This document shows positions 7,035-8,523 of a DNA stretch of 8,523 nt, in pieces. Position 1 is the stretch's first letter. Every line of letters begins with the position of its first letter. Origin of the DNA: JAYGED01 sp046582565 (lineage in GTDB: Bacteria > Pseudomonadota > Alphaproteobacteria > JAAXGF01); NCBI GenBank assembly GCA_046582565.1, contig JAYGED010000255.1, positions 1 to 8,523 on the forward strand. Direction: 5' to 3'. The notes beneath the pieces are model-generated. The model searched no databases. It worked only from the letters and a program-made list of their open reading frames with translations, and was not told where the DNA came from. The position numbers and the translations under genes were made by a program.

Positions 7035-7704
7035 CGCCGATTCTGATATAATAGTCAATATCTTGTCATATTTTGGCGGCTCGATCTTAGCCCACTCAAT
7101 GGGTGAAGCGCGGAAGACCCCTTTCCGGGTCAATTTCGACCGGCACCTGATGCTGGGATCCCATGGCAGTGACATTTTCTCCGATGGAGGTTTGCTGCCT
7201 TATCGCGAACTCGATAACGCGCTGGGACTGACCGAGCTGGGCGGAGAGGTCCTGTCGGAGACGCGGCACGGCAAGAACACCCTACATCTCCTCGTGGGAC
7301 TTCTTCGGCAATGGGTGTTCGGCCGTCTTGCTGGCTATGAGGACGTAAACGATGCCCAGCGCCTGTCACACGATCCCGTCATGCGCGCCATTGTGGACCG
7401 TAAGGGCCTCGATCGGATGGCCGCCTCAACCAGCCAGATGGAGCGCTTCGAGACGGAGTGGCTGGCGACGGATGATAACCTGACGGCGCGGACCGAGCTC
7501 TCCGGGTTATGGATCGACCGGGTTCACGAGTGCAGGCCACCAAAGATGATCGTCCTCGACATGGATTCGTCGGAGAGCCCGACGTCTGGGGAACAGGAGG
7601 GCTCAGCCTACAACGGGTATTGCGGCTGCACCTGTTATCACCCGCTATTCCTTTTCAATCAGTTTGTCGACCTGGAGCGGAGCCTGCCACGTCCTGGCAA
7701 CGTT
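7035..7704 (+). mobile_element. IS1380-family element remnant 1 (left part)
   Basis: The left end begins near 7035 with GCCGATTCTGATATAA, which resembles IS1380-family terminal repeats (compare the CC-n-n-GATTCT type end of ISEcp1, from memory). It is followed after about 60 bases by the transposase start, the same layout as remnant 2. Recognisable sequence ends about 7704, after roughly two fifths of an element of this family (usual length about 1.7 kb). No matching right end was found downstream. The bases 7705-7786 between the two remnants are unassigned. Confidence 0.75.
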
Positions 7705-7803
7705 CTTGGTCACGTTCGAACGTCCCTAACCTCCTGCCGATTAAACCTGCATTACCCAGATGACCTTGTGATTCAACGACAGCGCACCCCGATTCTGCTA
7801 TAA
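7099..7803 (+). pseudogene. Truncated IS1380-family transposase 1
   Basis: The frame encodes the N-terminal part of a DDE transposase of the IS1380 family. Diagnostic stretches are SDGGLLPYRELDNALGL, LVGLLRQWVFGRLAGYEDVN, the first catalytic acidic motif region IVLDMDSSESPTSGEQEG, and CTCYHPLFLFNQFVDLERS followed by RPGNV. Similarity ends at RPGNV (base 7704), where family members continue with the rest of the catalytic core, so the later catalytic residues are lost. The remaining 33 codons are unrelated sequence, and the stop TAA (7801-7803) lies inside the left end of remnant 2. I prefer ATG 7099; the second remnant has an earlier ATG at the position that is TTA (7087-7089) here. Intact relatives are around 430-450 residues. 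It is not functional. Confidence 0.88.
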
Positions 7804-8037
7804 GAATCATAGCGTTATTGTCGGATTTGGGGTGTTGATATGGCTCACCCGATGGGTGAAAGAGAAGCAGGGGTTCTGAGGCTCGATTTTGACCGTCGGC
7901 TGAAGCTTGAGTTCCACGGATCCTCGGTCACTTCCGACGCCGGGTTGTTGCCGTACCGGGAACTGGATGATGCTCCCGGGCTGACCGACATGGCCGGGGA
8001 CGTGCTCACCGATACCCGCCGTGGGAAGAATGCTCGT
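7787..8037 (+). mobile_element. IS1380-family element remnant 2 (left end)
   Basis: A second left end starts near 7787 with CCCCGATTCTGCTATAAG, closely matching the left end of remnant 1 at 7035. The distance from GATTCTG to the shared ATGGGTGAA is 61 bases here and 60 in remnant 1. Only about 250 bases survive, ending near 8037. Transposase similarity between the two remnants is only about 32 of 52 aligned residues, so they are different family members rather than a recent duplication. No right end is visible. Confidence 0.72.
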
Positions 8038-8040
8038 TAA
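7840..8040 (+). pseudogene. Truncated IS1380-family transposase 2
   Basis: The 66-residue frame is the N-terminus of an IS1380-family transposase: FDRRLKLEFHGSSVTSDAG, LLPYRELDDAPGL, MAGDVLTDTRRGKNAR. Family members continue with a LVGLLRQ-type segment, as remnant 1 does. Here similarity breaks at GKNA (about 8035) and a stop follows at 8038-8040. No catalytic residue remains, so it is dead. The ATG at 7840 gives the natural MAHPMGE start. Sequence after 8040 is not recognisable transposase in any frame I could follow. Confidence 0.85.
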
Positions 8041-8235
8041 AGACGTCCTATCGCTGGTAGGGTGGTGGGGGCACAATTTCCGAACGACCAAGTGCCGGCG
8101 AAAGAGACCGGCATTCAAGCCGCGATGGCCGACCCGACGACTCCGTGGGAATGCTTCACTTGACCGAAGGTACGCTGAATGGTCCACTTTCCATCGTAGT
8201 CCACCGACGTTTAAGGGAAAGCCCACTCGGGCCTG
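8041..8235. other. Unassigned sequence between IS remnant and repeat-protein promoter
   Basis: About 195 bases with GC-rich, coding-like composition but no frame that I recognise. A plus-strand frame from 8021 to 8236 overlaps the transposase remnant and a minus-strand frame (7807-8226) runs antisense through it; neither resembles a known family. It is probably debris of another mobile element or the flank where remnant 2 was cut. Confidence 0.4.
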
Positions 8236-8244
8236 ATGATTTTA

Positions 8245-8253
8245 TGTTATAAT
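8245..8253 (+). promoter_or_regulatory. Extended -10 promoter candidate for the repeat-protein gene
   Basis: TGTTATAAT (8245-8253) is an exact extended -10 motif (TGnTATAAT). No good -35 box lies 16-18 bases upstream, which is normal for extended -10 promoters. It sits in an AT-rich island (about 8236-8292) unlike the flanks. A second, weaker pair is TTTTCA (8259-8264) and TAAAAT (8282-8287) with a 17-base spacer. Transcription from the first would begin about 8260 and give a leader of roughly 140 bases before the start at 8404. Confidence 0.55.
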
Positions 8254-8365
8254 ATGGGTTTTCATATCCTATGCGATTGTGTAAAATTAAGCGGTTAGGG
8301 ATGGATGTAGGGCTGGATCTCAACTTGCCTCGACGCTTGCGTACTGCGGCGGAGGCATACTAACG

Positions 8366-8415
8366 GGAGAGGGCTATCATGGCAGAAGATGGAGAGGGCT
8401 ATCATGGCAAAAGAT
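8366..8415 (+). repeat. 25-bp tandem duplication of the ribosome-binding/start region
   Basis: Bases 8366-8390 and 8391-8415 are tandem copies differing at one base (G8385 versus A8410). Each holds a GGAGAGGG ribosome-binding sequence and an ATG 5 bases on. Because 25 is not a multiple of three, the two starts are in different frames. The first ATG (8379) opens a 12-codon frame (MAEDGEGYHGKR, stop 8415-8417) that overlaps the second start at 8404, which opens the long repeat gene. The upstream frame could dampen or couple translation of the main gene. Confidence 0.75.
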
Positions 8416-8523
8416 AAAGTAGAGGAGGGCCAGCAGGCAGAAAATACGGAGGGTGACCCGTCCGCTATGGCCGGTGAAGGACCCCCGATGGAGGGTGACC
8501 CGTCCGCTATGGCCGGTGAAGGA
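8404..8523 (+). CDS. Repeat-containing acidic protein, 5' end only
   Basis: An open frame from ATG 8404 runs off the window end (40 codons seen). The product begins MAKDKVEEGQQAENT and then enters exact tandem repeats of EGDPSAMAGEGPPM. The start is chosen because GGAGAGGG lies 5 bases upstream and the repeat stays open in this frame with codon-periodic structure. The N-terminus is acidic, has no signal peptide and no membrane segment, as is usual for type I secretion substrates, whose export signal lies at the C-terminus. The nearby secretion operon makes a substrate role plausible, but nothing visible proves it. I do not recognise the family; the repeats are rich in Gly, Glu, Met, Ala and Pro and are probably disordered. 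Confidence 0.65.
   Translation, partial: MAKDKVEEGQQAENTEGDPSAMAGEGPPMEGDPSAMAGEG
8449..8523 (+). repeat. 42-bp tandem repeat coding a 14-residue unit
   Basis: Unit 1 is 8449-8490 and unit 2 starts at 8491 and is cut by the window end after 33 bases. The 33 overlapping bases are identical between units, including synonymous positions, so the duplication is recent or kept uniform. The unit keeps frame (42 = 14 codons). More copies may lie beyond the window. Confidence 0.85.

Noticed and set aside
7807..8226. 139-codon minus-strand open frame
   Set aside because: Runs antisense through the second transposase remnant and unassigned sequence, with no family resemblance or ribosome-binding site I could identify.

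Overview
The window looks like part of an integrated accessory island in a proteobacterium, most likely an alphaproteobacterium. That placement rests on the style of the integrase, AlpA and primase module, the type I secretion genes and the IS1380-family remnants; it is inference, because no housekeeping gene is present to anchor taxonomy.

Layout, left to right. Positions 1-2300 hold a plus-strand integration module: an apparently intact tyrosine recombinase (124-1350), a non-coding stretch with a strong hairpin, a small AlpA-type excisionase/regulator (1673-1882), and a primase-like gene (1907-2272) that appears reduced by an internal deletion and a lost C-terminus. Positions 2304-6730 hold a two-gene minus-strand operon with a 4-base start/stop overlap. 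The upstream gene encodes a type I secretion ABC transporter with a protease-dead C39-like domain and an ATPase core with unusual signature and Walker B motifs. The downstream gene encodes a membrane fusion protein with an N-terminal cyclic-nucleotide-binding domain and two separate sets of threefold internal repeats in its periplasmic helices. No outer-membrane TolC partner is seen.

Positions 7035-8040 carry the left ends and truncated transposase genes of two different IS1380-family elements in tandem, both without right ends. After about 200 unassigned bases, an AT-rich stretch with a near-perfect extended -10 promoter (8245-8253) precedes a duplicated ribosome-binding/start region. This leads into a plus-strand gene (from 8404) that runs off the window and encodes an acidic protein with an exact 14-residue repeat.

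How they may work together: the ABC and fusion proteins would form the inner-membrane and periplasmic parts of a type I secretion channel whose cytoplasmic face can sense a cyclic nucleotide. The repeat protein beyond the IS debris is a candidate substrate, but only by proximity and composition. The unusual points are the threefold repeats on both arms of the adaptor hairpin, the cyclic-nucleotide domain fused to it, the degenerate ATPase motifs suggesting a missing partner subunit, and the overlapping upstream reading frame at the start of the repeat protein.
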